Shown here: positions 14,301-26,898 of the stretch, one piece after another
How the letters are laid out: each line of letters begins with the position of its first letter
Numbering within the stretch: position 1 is the stretch's first letter
Assembly: GCF_002775205.1 (NCBI RefSeq)
Contig: NC_036450.1
Coordinates: 18,309,479 to 18,373,478 of the forward strand
From: Xiphophorus maculatus
Taxonomy: Eukaryota; Chordata; Actinopteri; Cyprinodontiformes; Poeciliidae
DNA: 64,000 nt
Direction of reading: 5' to 3'
The notes under the pieces: model-generated
Told to the model about the DNA's origin: nothing
The model's input: the letters and a program-made list of their open reading frames with translations, nothing else
Database searches by the model: none
Translations under genes and position numbers: made by a program

Positions 14301-15744
14301 GGGACTGAGAGTGGAGATGTCCTACTGTAGAAAACACTTCCTCAATCGAACAGCTCTGCTCACCATAGAGGTAGCGTTATGGTTGCTCTTCATTTGCTCT
14401 CACCAACCTCTTCACATCCCTCCCGTAACGTCCAATCCCTCCTGCATCCAGGATGTGAAGCACGAGCTTATGAAGATGATGGAGCAGGTGGGTTTCTGGT
14501 CCTCTCGCTCGAAGCAGCGGGCGGCCACGCTGTCCAAGCAGCAGATCTGCATCCTGAACGCTGCGCTGACGGCAGGGCTCTATGACAGCGTGGCGCGGGT
14601 GCTGTGCAATCCCCCCGTGGACGGGCTGGAGCGGGTGGCCTGCACCGTGGAGACGCCTCAAGGCAGGGCTCAGGTCCATCCTTCCTCTGTTAACCGTAAC
14701 CTGCAGGTGCACGGCTGGCTGCTGTACCAGGAGAAGGTACTGAGGACGTGTTGTGTTTTCTGTTTGCTCCATGTCTCTCTATATAGCTTTTGCTAATGAA
14801 TGTTCCCCTTTAGGTTAAATACACCAAGATCTACCTGCGAGACACCACCCTGATTTCTCCGTTCCCCATGCTACTATTTGGAGGCGACATCGACATCCAG
14901 CACAGAGAGAAGCTCATGACGTTAGACGGATGGATTCATTTCCAGGTCAGAACGTCCACTGCAGCATGTGCATCGCATTGGACCCTAGCAAGAAATTCTT
15001 GTCAAAACTTGAGTTGAATCTGTTTTATTTTTAAGATTCTGTCACAATTAAGTGGATTTTAGAAAATTAGAATTTTTTTCTTTTTGACAAAATAGCTCTT
15101 TCCTTTTTATAAAGAGAGCATTTAAAAGTTTACTAGTTTACTTTTGCTAAAGCATTTGTTAGTTGATGCATTACATGTCTGAGTTTGACCTTCTGCTCTT
15201 CTATGATCAATAGTTAGAAATTTTGTTGTTCCACTTTTAAGGCTCCGGTGCGGATTGGAGTGATCTTCAAGCATTTGAGGAAACTGATGGACTTTTTACT
15301 TGAAAGGAAGTTGGAGAACCCCAGAATGAATCTGGAAGGTAAACGTAAAATAAAATAAAAATTGAAATGAAGAGTTTCTATTATGCTTCCCTGAACCTTG
15401 ATCCCCTGTAACCTAGTTACTCTGGACCTTCAAAAATCCCCTGAACTGTGTCACACTGCACATCAGCAGTTAGAGAGTTATCGTACTGCCTTGGCTACAA
15501 TTTCATCACTTACTTTAAAAAAATAACTTTCAGTTATTTCTGTTTGAAATAACTGAAAAATAACTTTCAGTTATTTTTTTAATTTTTGTTTTTTTTTTAA
15601 GACAAATTGCTCCTCTGTTATATTCTGTCTCCAGCTAGAATATAAATTTAGACGGCAGATCGTACAATAAAATGTCTTCTCGTTGTAGGTGATGCAACCA
15701 TCCAGGTGATTCTGGATCTGATCAAATCTGAACACGCTGCGTAA
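5362..15744 (+). CDS. dhx29: ATP-dependent RNA helicase DHX29, complete, 28 coding exons, 1375 aa
   Basis: DEAH-box helicase that binds the 40S subunit and helps 43S complexes scan structured 5' UTRs. Exons: 5362-5530, 5844-5917, 6296-6409, 6485-6614, 6712-6851, 6936-7073, 7189-7315, 7505-7663, 7969-8137, 8268-8388, 9134-9523, 9602-9868, 9984-10127, 10217-10393, 10899-11039, 11120-11264, 11348-11468, 11571-11655, 11759-11847, 12217-12345, 12499-12574, 12651-12875, 13223-13359, 14280-14370, 14452-14736, 14814-14945, 15242-15338, 15689-15744. All have GT/AG ends and phases agree; total 4128 nt. Human is 1369 aa. Order: Ala-rich N-terminus; UBA-like region ([18 protein letters not shown] equivalent, exon 4); dsRBD-like region in exons 9-10 ([18 protein letters not shown]); Walker [10 protein letters not shown] (606-614); DEVH (713-716); SAT (745-747); QRQGRAGR (989-996); then winged-helix, ratchet and OB-type C-terminus. 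The family's insert before RecA2 appears shortened in exons 15-16. No broken motif. Confidence 0.97.
6621..6660. repeat. Two perfectly abutting 20-bp repeats in dhx29 intron 4
   Basis: Positions 6621-6640 and 6641-6660 are the same 20-mer with one difference (CCGCCG versus CCGACG). They begin seven bases after the exon 4 end, so the duplication sits immediately downstream of the 5' splice site. No function is implied. Confidence 0.85.
11955..11975. repeat. (AT)n microsatellite in dhx29 intron 19
   Basis: An uninterrupted alternating TA run of about 20 bp lies between exons 19 and 20. It is likely to be length-variable. Confidence 0.85.
12926..13104. mobile_element. Tc1-like transposon terminal fragment in dhx29 intron 22
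   Basis: The stretch opens with a form of the teleost Tc1-like end (TACAAAAGTATTCATAATCC) and continues with the degraded terminal-repeat sequence, including a block resembling CATTTTACCATATTACAACC. It closes with a partial GGGGTATGAGTG end. No transposase coding remains. It looks like an old solo end or internally deleted copy; the family call is from memory of the repeat consensus. Confidence 0.6.
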
Positions 15745-16384
15745 CATCAGTCCACCACAGGAGCTGGAGGTCACTGAAGAGGAAACATTTTACTCACATT
15801 GAGGAGAACTGTATATAAAATGCATACAAACACACTGAAATTTAATCCCCAGATATAGTTAAGGTTATTTTCAATTATTGTTTTAATAATGTTTATTGTA
15901 TCATGACTGACAACAAAACAAAATGAAATTACAATCAACTGTTCAAAAAAAAGAAAACATTTTAGATTTTAGCCATAGGAGGAATACTTATGTTTTGTGG
16001 ATTTTTGTAAAAACAGTTCAAGAAATAAGTTCTTTCTTTCCAGGATATCCAGATTCGGTCCTGAGATCTATAATGTTTAGAGCTTGGCATGTTGACTATT
16101 TCTTATTAAAACCTCTGATTTATATATTAGTGTTGGTATTTGTTTTACTGTGGAGGGGTGTAGTGCCATCATTCTAAGATCTGAACTCTCTCTAAAGCTT
16201 TCAGAAACATAATGGTGGATACCGGTTGAAATTAACATCTTTCTTTATCAAGTGAAGCAGATTTTCAATAACTATACTGTGCCGAGCAAAGTGCATAAAT
16301 ATGCTGCACGCCATATGACAAATCAGAAATTGGTACTGTGCTGCTGAACTGCCTGGAGGAAGTGTTTTATGTGTTTGGGGTAAA

Positions 16385-16390
16385 AATAAA
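16385..16390 (+). terminator. Candidate dhx29 polyadenylation signal
   Basis: AATAAA on the plus strand about 640 nt beyond the dhx29 stop, within a TAAAAATAAATAAA run. It is the first canonical hexamer I noticed downstream of the gene. The true cleavage site cannot be fixed without transcript data. Confidence 0.35.
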
Positions 16391-16529
16391 TAAATCAACG
16401 AAACCAAGCATATTGGCTTGGTTATACAGGAACAGAGCAACACTTTGGAGAAAATAACAAAAGACAAAATCTGTTGTGTAGCCACAGTAAAAATTGCAGC
16501 CTAATCTAGAAAGATTTAGTTTCTTGGAA

Positions 16530-16765
16530 AAATAGGGGTGCAGATATTATAATGTGACACAAGAAAATGCTGGTGAACTATATTGGGATTTTATGTAACA
16601 GACTATTATTAAGTAGCACATATTTGTAAAATTAAAGGCAACTGACACTTTTGTATTTTTTGTTTGTTTTACAAATAAAGAAAAAAGTCTGGAATGCATT
16701 ATATTTAGCTCCCCCACGTCAATACTTTGTGGAACCATCTGTTACCATAGAGTATTCTGAGACAT
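16530..16765. mobile_element. Tc1-like terminal fragment between dhx29 and pstpip2
   Basis: Contains blocks characteristic of one teleost Tc1-like family: GGGATTTTATGTAACAGAC, then AAGTAGCACATA, TTTTACAAATAAAG, and CCCCACGTCAATACTTTGTGG followed by AACCATCTGTTACC. These correspond to the subterminal part next to the transposase 3' region. No open frame is left, so this is a dead fragment. Confidence 0.65.
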
Positions 16766-17879
16766 ATATCTTCACAACTACAAACTGGGATTTTTAAATT
16801 TTTTTGGGTGAAGTAGAGGGAGTCAGAATACATGTAAACAGCAATTGTGAAGATTCTTAACTGGGACGCACTGATGGTATGTTTTAGGGTTGTTAACCGC
16901 AGGAAGGATTAGCTAGACCTCGCTCTTTACAAGGCCTGTATGTAATCTGCCAAGTTTCAGATGTTATGCAGTTACTATTTCCATTGTCAGGTGATCTTCT
17001 TGGTTGCTCTGGACTCTTACAGGGTTAACAAGCACTGAATAGAAATTCACACCACACTTTTCAGGTAATTTTTATCAAAAATATTTTAAAACGATCATTT
17101 ACCTTTGATTTAACAATTATGCATTCCATTGTGTTTTGCTCTATCATATACATACGACTTCCACACAAAACGTTGAAGTTTATGGTTGTGACATGGCAAC
17201 GTGGAAAAAAAATTCAAAAGTTATGAAGTGCTCTCAAGTGTAGTAAGCATGAAGACAGATGAAGCAACAGTATTTCCCTTTTCCACTGTCTCAAACTCAA
17301 CTTCATTTCACATTCATTAATAAAAATACAGATTTGTCAGCAGAACGGCAAATTCAGAGGGCATAGCTTCAGCAATTTGACTCGTTTTCATGAGATTTTA
17401 GATGAAAGGATTGATGGTGAAGATATAGATACAAGGATATATAATTTATATGTACATCATATATATAAGTCTGGATTCGAAAGAGGCCTGTTTTTCATTA
17501 TCTTGAACAATTCGCAAAAATGTAACAACTTCAAGTTAATAAATAACTTAGATAGGGACTTGTTTTTGTCTTACGTTAAAAACGTGAGAATCTTGCCACT
17601 CACGAGACAGTGGCCAGTCACTTTCACATCAACAAGGAAATGAAAACTGGTAAACAAATGGCATGTTTAAATCTGGGAAAGTCTTAATGCAAAAAAAAAT
17701 CAAAGCACAGTTAACATAAACATAAATATATAATCCAACCTAACTGCAGAATTCACACTGCAATTAAGTTTGCATTATTGTCTTAAGATTTCTGTCTGAT
17801 GATTTTCTGTGAAGTAAAACACTGACCATGAATGCTTATTATGATCAATAAATATTAACTTCAAACCTATTCCACTTAT

Positions 17880-17885
17880 TTTATT
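17880..17885 (-). terminator. Candidate pstpip2 polyadenylation signal
   Basis: TTTATT on the plus strand is AATAAA on the minus strand, about 170 nt past the pstpip2 stop codon. Other A/T-rich hexamers occur further on, so alternative ends are possible. Confidence 0.35.
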
Positions 17886-18053
17886 TCATAAAAGTACATT
17901 CAACACATGAAGAAATCTAAAGTGAAACATAGTCTGTACACATAGTTATGACACGAATTTTCCATCTGATATGACCGTGTGTTTACAGGAAGCCTAAAAA
18001 GGGGAAGGAATGGACTATAACGGGTAAGTCTGAAACTGCTGGTGATGTATGTG

Positions 18054-21000
18054 TTAATACTGGATCACACTGTAATCTCCGTCCTGCACCAAAGAGTGGC
18101 GCGAGTCATCTGCAATGAAAGGACAATATCATTCAGAACATATAGCAAAACCTGCAAAAAGGAGAGAACTCTTTAGTGAAAGAAAACCCACCTCTATTCT
18201 GTGTTGGATCAGGGAGTGGTCCCCTTCTGCAAATTCACAAATTAATGTTGGTACATAAATTGTGGTCAATTTTATTTGCAGCAGCAGCAAAGAACAAGTC
18301 ATAAAATGAGAAAAAAGATTTTGCATTTTCTTAATTACCTCACAGCTGGTGGAGGCATCCGGGAAGGCGGTGGTCCAGTTGGAGACCTTAGTCCTGAGTA
18401 GAAGTTCTCATACACGACTGGAGCTGTTCCAGACAAGCACAGAGATTGTTCACTTACTGGTAAATAGTAATGGATAATAACTACTTCCCTCTGTTTACGG
18501 GACTGTTTAATTGTTAATGGCACGCTACTATCAGTTTGTGTTCCAGTCTCACCTGCAGGTTTGTCTCCAGTCCGTCTGAGATTTACGAAGTGTTCGATAT
18601 CTTCCTGGACGTCACATTGCTCTAGTGACCTCCTCACTTCCTCGTTTAGCTTGGCACACACAGACACATAAAACACAAATGTTATACATGTTTGTACTCT
18701 GATAAATACAGTTTTCTGTTCAAGTGAGGAAAAATGATACTAGACCGACAGGCTGGACAAAAGGAGAAGTAATCATGCGTTATACAAGTTCTTATATTGA
18801 TAAAACAGTTACCTATTTAATAAATGAGTAAAAATTGTCAAAGTAGTAAATTGATAGGCTGGACAAAGGGTGACATTAATCAGAGAAAGTTTGGGCTATT
18901 TCACACAGGACTGTTTCAGTGTCCAGATGATCAGACAACAGAGACATGATAAAAAAAAACACTAGTAGCGCTTCCTGTGGCAAAACAATGACAAACAATG
19001 ACTCAAGGAGTCTGAATACAAATTAGATACTTTTGGAAGCATTTCCTTCCACTTTACATTTCATCTGCTACTTTTTGCTGAACTATTACAAAAGCTTCTA
19101 ATAAAAACACACAGAAGATTGCGATTGCAACTTAGTAAATAGGATAAAAAAATTCCAAGTTTTATGAAGACTTTTGCAGGCCACTGTATGAGCAACACCT
19201 ATTTACAGCCAAGACCAACATTTATTTTCTGATGCCTGGTGATGTCTGACCCTTAAGCCACTAAGTGCTTAGCTGTGGTCTGCAGGTAGCTGTTAAATGT
19301 CTCTGTCTGCTGTGTGGTGGGAGTGCAGCGGATTAAAATGACTGCGTCAGCACTTTTTTCACTACCTAGAACAACAGACACCAAAAATCTTCACACCTAA
19401 GGAGATCTAAATCCAAAACAATAACCTCAGAGAAAACAAAGTAGCTTATTGCCCTTTTGATAAGTCAAAAATATTGACTTTAGCACTTTGAAGTACATAA
19501 TGTCCAAGTGTACATGCTAATTTTATAATAAGTCTAAAAACTCATTATGTTTACATTTTGTAATGTGAACTTGTACTTAAAATGCATTAAAAGTCTTGAC
19601 GGCCTGACATGAACCCCCGCAAAAAAGCCATTTGTGCTTCGATAGGCCAGCTGATTAAGGAAGCAGCTCTATTATTGCTTGAGAAATGATAAAACGGTTC
19701 CTTGTCAGCGGTTTAAAAACTGTACATGTGACTGCAATGTTAATGTGATGTAGATCACGGCAATCCGGGAGCTGTACCTCATCGCTGGTGACACATTGCT
19801 GTGAAAGCTGGTTGAGATGAGTCCACACTGTGTTCCTCACGAAGTTAATACGCTCTATTGACTGTTTTTCAAATATCTGGGATTTAAAAAAAAGAACTGG
19901 TATTTAGCACATTGTGTGTCTAGAGCATTAATTGTTATTCTCAGCCTCACCTCGCAGGCGTTCACATGCTCCTTCAGCCAGTCATCTCTAATTTTCCCCA
20001 GAGTTATAACATTCTGTTGGTATAATCTGTCTGCCAATGAAACAGATCCATCACTATGAATATTCAGTTACATCGATTGGTTTTGTCAATCCTTTAGTGC
20101 TTAAAAGCCAAACTTTTATGTAATCCAGCCAGTTCATTGTAGCATTGCTTTTTATTTTTAACTTACCTGCTTCTTCTGCACTCAGTTTTGCCTGCTGAGC
20201 TTTTGACTGGAGCTGGAAAATAAATAACAGAAGCCTCATTATAAATTAGGAATGTCCACATGGAAAAAAAAATAGTGATATTTTCCAAAAATAACAAGTG
20301 ATAGATAATGCAGTTTACCCCTAAACTAGGACTAGAGTACAGAGTAATCATTTATTCTGACAAACACCAAGTTTACTGAAGTTCAATGGTTCAGACTATC
20401 TAATGTACTTCATCTTTTTTTTAATGTCACAGTATGATAGGTTCTCTGTGTACCTTCTCCACAAGCTTGGTGTTGTTGGTGTTAGTGTTTCGGTTCATGT
20501 TCTGATCCGCTTCTTCTTTGTCACGACACTTCTGCTCATATGTTTTCTTGGACTGGGCACAAAACCCACAGCAATTAGGAACTGTCATCATTCTGAACTT
20601 TTTGTCATCAAAAAGAATCACAGCAAAACATAAAGAATACAGAAAATCACTCTGGAGTAATTAGTTCTCCTTTTTCAACTAATTCACTTCATAATTTGCA
20701 CGTTTCTCATCATGAAGCCATGACTTTTTTTTTGTAAGTGGTATAATTAAATGCTCGGACTAAAAGCAACTTAATGGAGCAACTTCCTCCATCAAAGTAG
20801 AAGTAAAGAATTTAATATTTTACATACAGTTTAAACTGTTTTGATAATTCTGCTTGTCCTATTTTGCTTCCTATACTACTTCGGGTTCTTATTTTACATG
20901 ATAGGTTGCCCAACAGCAGTGGAAAACAAGAGACAACAAGCAACATGTTTGTCTTCACTTTTATAAGTGTGTGTATTCCAACTTACATAAAACTATTTAA

Positions 21001-24000
21001 AGGTATGTGGAAGACTTAAAATGAACTTAAATTTTGTTGTTGTAGATTTTTTTTCCCCATTACAAATTGGACTTCAAGAAAAAAGTAGAAAATTTGAGAA
21101 CACAGTTAAAATGTTAGGAGAAGAGTGAACATTCTCGGTTCTTGGAAAAACCGAGAACCAAGAAGCATCCACAGTATGTTTATATGCTAAAAGAGAAAAC
21201 ATTTCTTTTTTCAAACATGATCTAAGATATTTACAGAAGTCGCCGCAGGCCATTGCACTAGAGTCATTTCTACTTTTTTGTTCATATGGTTTTTCCATTA
21301 TTCATACATCTATTGATTTACAAAACAACTAAAGTAATTTTCAAAGATAAAAAAAAACAGACAAGGACGATCACTGACTAAATATGCTCAAGCTAAAGTC
21401 GGGTTTTCTGTCATTTTCAGTGTTGCTACTGTGCTATAAAAGATTTACGTATTTTCAGAGGTTTTACACACTCAAATCGGAATATGTGCTGTAACACATT
21501 TTCATCTCAACTCACATCCATCGTCTTCTTAAACTGTGAGGACTTCTGTTTGTGAAGAGCATCCATCTGTTGTTCTATCTAAAAAAAATAAAATAAAGCT
21601 TTTACATCTAATTAACTCAGGCCACCTAAAATATCACAGCATAGACAAGAGCACCAACTTTTTTCCTTGCTTCTTTTTGCTTTTCTTTGAATTCTTCCAG
21701 TTTCTTGACCTCTTCCCTCATACTCTGCGCCAGTTGTAAGTGTGATAGACTAACATGTTCAGTCTCTTAAAGGAGAAAAAAACAACAACACGCTTTTAGT
21801 TGCATTTAGCATGGAAAGCATGAACTCAAAGAGTCATTGTAACATTGTTGTCAAGGCACTTACGTAGCTTAAACACGTCCAGGGATCTTTTCAATGTGCT
21901 TAAAATATAAAAGTAAAACAGACTATCATTCCAAATTTACATAAATGGAAAAAAATGAATTACCATATAGTTTCTTCCAATTGAAATGTCCCTATTCTTT
22001 TGTCACATGGAATCTATCTAACTTTTGAAAAAGGACTAATCAAGCGTCATAAAAGGAAACACCATCATCTTCACTCGTCCCTTTTCCTTCCTCTTAACAC
22101 TTAAATTTTTACACAGGAACAAAACCAGAATAGACATTTGACTAAAATGGGAACTTGTGTTGTTGAAGAAGTAGCATGTTAGCAATAGCACTTTAAATAA
22201 GGACCGACTAAAATCTCATTAGGAAACTGAAAAGGGGCCAGTATCATCAGCTATTCCTATTTTAATGGAATAACCACATTAAATTCCCCTTGTGTATTTA
22301 AAAAGTGTGTTTGAATGAAAGTGTTGTGCTTTTGCTGAACGTATCCGTGCCTAAATCTGGAAGTAAAGGCACAAAAGGTTGTTCTGCAAGAAATATATCT
22401 ATGCATTCAACAGCAAAATGCTTGTGTGCTGTATTTATAGTTGGTCAGTCGAGTAAATGACTGCATCTGGACTGGGAGGTTGCTTACTTCATCTCATTGT
22501 GTCCACAAACTTTCTTGGACAAACCAAGCAAGTCTTTGGCGTACCTCTCTTCGATCGAAGCCCTGAAAGGAACAGTTAATAAACAGTGAGTCTTTTAAGA
22601 GAGTAGATATATTGAAAAATATGGCAAAAGTTATCTTCCAATGCATTTAATAGTGATCTTACATTATTTAATGTTCCAAAGTTGTGCAGTTTTTAAATGC
22701 AAGGTAAGAGATCCATGGTTTTTACCACTTATATGCATACAAATGTTGCATGCAGGTTTAAAACTTTGGTCTCTAACCTCCTTTTCACACATAGATGCTA
22801 AAACGTTTTGCTCATTCAACCTCCCAAATTAGTTCAAACTCAGTCGGAGTGGATAGAGAACATTTTTGGAACGCAAATGCTTATGTAATAAATAATTCCT
22901 TTGTGCCTCTGCATTGCCCTGCTGCTAATGAGCTACTGCCCCAAGTCTTAGTCTCTTGCAAAACCAAACAGGTTTTCTTTCAGCTTTAAAAACCTTTATC
23001 CGTTTTTCCATCAGCTCTGACCAGCTTCCCAATCCCTGCTGAAGACACACAACCCCACACCATGATGCTGCCACCTCTGGGGGTGTTGTGACCAATTTAT
23101 TCTGATGTATTATTTTATGTTGTTTTTTACACATTAGAACCACACAAATGAATCTCACTATCCATTTTTGCACTGCTTTTTGAAAATCATGTATATACTG
23201 TATATGTATATATATGTCGATCTAATAAAAATCATAGTAAAATACATTAGTTTCTGGTTCAAACATGGCAAAATGTGAAAAAGTTCATATTTTTGCAAGA
23301 TGCTGCACCACAAACGTCTCCAATAAGATTCTCACTTTGCATCTCATAGGAGAACAGACTTTTTAGAGGCAGATCTGTTTTGCATATTAGCCGCTTGCTT
23401 GACTGATATGCAAAAAGGAATGAACATAAGCTTACTTGTTGCTTTGAAGCCTTACCGATGGTTATAATTCATGCTGAGATGATGCATGAAAAGTACGTAC
23501 AGTTGCTTCTTTTAAGTTACATCGGACGACACAGCTGAGAAAAATTGACAAAATGTACCTACATTTGTCACATGTATCATGCAGAAACAGCTAAATCGAG
23601 CTCCGAAGACTGGCTTAAAGTTTATTGGGATACTTATAAACCAAAACTGATTACCGGTATTTCACTTTTTATGTTGGTCACACGAAGACCAAGCCCAGGC
23701 CTTTACACAGCAATCAATCAAGTGAAGAAACAGCACAGATACCAAAGCAGGAAGCAGCTACTCTAATCTGTTTTAGAACAAATACCCTTTAATGGTCCAT
23801 TAGTTTTCTGACCCTGATTAGTAAACAGTGACACACAGCATGTACAGAAACTCCCAACAAGATTTAGTAAATGCGAGCATGAATTTCTGCATGGCTTAAA
23901 GGCCATGTCTGCTTTCTATTTTCCATTTTCACAGTTTTAGGTATCTTAGCTCAGTAATGTCTCTTTACAGCAACTGTCATGGTCAAAAAGTCTTACTTCT

Positions 24001-25293
24001 TGTATTTTGTGAAGCAGTTTTGTCCACTGTATGCTTTCCTTTTTAATTTAAGGAACTTTCAGTTGTGGTATTGTGCAATCTGCTTTTCTAGCTATTTCTA
24101 TAGCTTATTACTGTCTATCATAATGACAAGAATAGTGTTCTGTTGCACTAAATCATAAAAGCTCCTCAATCATTTACATTACTTTAGCTCAGGTTAGCGG
24201 TAGAAATAACAGGTGTTAATGTGTGTGTGGTGGTGTGTGATAGAGCTAGGGTAGATGAATTATTATAGGAGGAAAGAGGAATTTAGAATGCAAACACATG
24301 ACTTTGTACGACTCCCCAATAAAATACACCTAAAGATGCTTCAGGAACACACTTTACAACTTAAATAATCCAGAAATGTTATAAGGGGATCAATTTAGAA
24401 TAGTTAAGTGTAGAAAATAACTTTGTGTAGTCTTGCTGTTCTAGGATGTAACACACCTTATTATATCTTTACCTTTAGTATCTTAAAAGATAAACTTTAT
24501 TGCTTCCCACAGTGACACAAAAAGCTACAGTTCCTGTTGCTTTAGCTTTTGGAATTTGGACCTGAGTGGAATCAATTTCCTGAGCACGTATGAGAAACGT
24601 CCTTACCTAGCTTTCATGAAGTCCTCCACCTCTTTGCATGTTCTTTTTCCGTCATTAAGATACTGAATGATGGCATCATAGCCAGCAGTGGAAGTCAGAT
24701 CTGGACACTGAAAAAAAAAAAAAAAAAAGAGTCTTATTTTCTTCATTAAAAACACCTTCTTACATGTTCTCTGAACTATTTTAACTGTAACGTGTTCTGC
24801 CTAGACTGCTGGAATTAGGGAAACCTTCAACTTCCACTTGATATATATTTATATTTTGAGCTTTGCACCTATGTTAGCGTGTGACCCAGCAAAAATAAAA
24901 TATAATCTCAATTTCTACTTCTTTTGAATGGTATAACAAGATCAATAACTGCAGATTTGATTAAATTAGAGATTTTAAGAGGAAAAAAGGTCAATTATAA
25001 TTGTGCAAATTTGTTATGAGATTTTCTGTTTCATGCTATTAGCTAAGGTTTAAAGTACGAATGTCCTAACTTGATTATCTAACAGGTACATGGAACATAA
25101 GAAATCAATGGAAAGGCTTATTACATATTATCAGATCAAATCTAACTAAATTATTCCTATATATGCATCAAGTTTTAAATTTAAAAAGTACATATCTGAG
25201 GCGTATAAACTTCTACATTTAGTCTCCATTAGAAAATAACGCGGAATACAAATACCTCACCCAGAAAAAATCTTTGAAGTGAAGGTTCTTCAT
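18054..25293 (-). CDS. pstpip2: Proline-serine-threonine phosphatase-interacting protein 2 (F-BAR adaptor), complete, 14 coding exons, 336 aa
   Basis: F-BAR protein that binds PI(4,5)P2 membranes and PEST-type tyrosine phosphatases and restrains macrophage and osteoclast activity in mammals. Exons in transcript order: 25293-25261, 24707-24607, 22562-22488, 21898-21864, 21765-21659, 21578-21516, 20552-20454, 20212-20167, 20030-19951, 19876-19778, 18649-18553, 18423-18339, 18226-18192, 18109-18054. Total 1011 nt; human is 334 aa. Exon 1 encodes only MKNLHFKDFFW, equivalent to human MTRSLFKGNFW. The F-BAR part follows (TSTAGYDAIIQYLNDGKRTC through LNQLSQQCVTSDE), with Trp231 at the position of the phosphatase-binding Trp of the family. 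The tail has a Pro-rich stretch (TGPPPSRMPPP) and tyrosines 331 and 336 in YSVIQY, and no SH3 domain, which separates it from pstpip1. The exon 5 donor reads GTTGGT, a weak site. Tc1 debris lies in intron 2. Confidence 0.94.
22983..23308 (-). mobile_element. Internally deleted Tc1-like transposon in pstpip2 intron 2
   Basis: On the minus strand, 23260-23308 is a recognisable terminal repeat (TATGAACTTTTTCACATTTT). Further along, about 23085-22985 matches the transposase segment that in intact teleost copies reads GGGSIMLWGCFSA-like, here as GGGTGGCAGCATCATGGTGTG. The sequence between is shortened and the frame is broken. It is a fossil inside an intron. Confidence 0.75.
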
Positions 25294-26113
25294 GACTGAA
25301 ACACAGCAAGCGGCAGAGAGGCAGGGTTACCTGGGCTGCAAGTGTGTATATTCCCTCTGCAACACACACTGCTTGTCGGTCAAGTGTGAACAACTCTCTT
25401 GGGTCAATGTGTCGAGCGCACAATGAAGATGACGCCGACAGATAGGTGGAGCATGGCATTTCCAAATTATGTTTGAGTATGCTGCCCTCTGCTGACTACA
25501 GATAGCAATTACAAATTAAAGTCGTTCAAAAGACATGCTCTTGCAATTAAAAGCATTTTGGTGTGTGGGTTGTGTCTGAGATCTAATGCCGAGACATATG
25601 AGAAAACGGATTGAAATATGACCGACGAGGCAACCTTAAAATAAGTAATAAAGGAAGTAAAGTCCCAGCAGCCCAGAGTGTTATTTAGTGAAAAATTGTA
25701 TGTCTGTCACACATAATTCCCTATTTCTTTTAAAATGCACATACTGCATCCATCTTTTGGCAATGGAGATTTGGAGGCTTCTGATATTTTCATACCTTCC
25801 CTGTCTTTTTTCCCCCTGAATTGTCATACTGGTTTGAAATTCAAACAGGCAGTAACCCAGAGTACATGTGTGAATGTATAGAAAACATTATGTCATTCTT
25901 ATGTATCTATATCTCTAAGAGAGCAGAGGTTGCATTGTCTGGTAGTGGAGATTTGGGAGCTGCCAGCATTTACCTTCCCCATCCTGCATAAATGGATAAT
26001 TTGGTCTTATGCATTCATTATAACAACATAGGTAAGAAAGCAAAAATCATTGTAAAAAATCCCTTTACTGAAAATCTAACTCTAAGTACTTCACTTTGAT
26101 AAGAAAACAATCA
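25294..26113. other. pstpip2 upstream region
   Basis: The sequence immediately 5' of pstpip2 on the minus strand should hold its 5' UTR and promoter. An open frame on that strand reads upstream across the exon, but I do not recognise its product. No TATA box, CpG island or repeat stands out. Confidence 0.4.
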
Positions 26114-26898
26114 CACTAAGGCAGTGTTCTCAAACTTTTTCAGGCTGAGGAAAAAGTGGGCTTGTTAAAGTGGTTTGTTAGCCCATTTAACAAACCCTCA
26201 CAGACCTCCTAACCTGAAATTGCCCTGCGATAACACAACTTAATATTTAATGCAACCTGAAACAAAAATATTAGCTTTTTAACTCACTTATTGTTTTCTG
26301 TGTTCGTCCTAATTAGAAGAGTGGCACTGTTTGGTAAATATGACTGGCCACGACAAAGCCATGAACAGGTCTACTTGGACATTTTGAGTTATTTACAGGC
26401 TCTGAAAGTGTGGAGTCTAAGCTTTCCAATGATGTCAAACACATGAAAATAATAAAAGAGTTGTTCTATACTACCAAGTGTTGTGTGCATTAATAACATT
26501 TAGGGCTATTTGTGATTTAGAATCACAATTAAAGAAAACAGACTTGAGTTGCTTTAGCAGAAACAAAAAATCATTTTTTGCACCATTAAATATAAAAATA
26601 ATCCACCCATTTCTGTCAATTGTATTTATTAATTTTATTTAATTAATTTAATCATTTAATTAAATAAAAAAATAGCAATAGTAGACCTGTAAGCAGAGCC
26701 TCATTCATTACCAAGCAAAGTCAAACTTTTGAGTAACCCGGTTTTAAGCCAGTTTTCCATTACTTTTAACACAATCCTTTGGCTAGCACTTTTTAGCTCA
26801 CGTCATGGCAAATACAGTACAAGGTCGTTTAAATGCAGTACCTCGCGGATCACTAGGGGGCGCCCGTGGACCACAGTTTGAAAAAGACTGCACTAAGG
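26114..26898. mobile_element. Non-autonomous hAT-type transposon with 8-bp target-site duplication
   Basis: The element runs from 26122 to 26890 (769 bp). It is flanked on both sides by the same 8 bases, CACTAAGG (26114-26121 and 26891-26898), the target-duplication length of hAT transposons. The left end reads CAGTGTTCTCAAACTTTTTC. The right end, read inward, is CAGTCTTTTTCAAACTGTGG, an imperfect terminal inverted repeat of the CAGTG type. The right side includes the phrase GGGGGCGCCCGTGGACCACA common near such ends. No transposase frame is visible inside, so it would have needed a partner element to move. Confidence 0.88.

Noticed and set aside
14377..14772. Minus-strand open frame of 131 codons
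   Set aside because: Antisense shadow of dhx29 exon 25, which is GC-rich at third positions.
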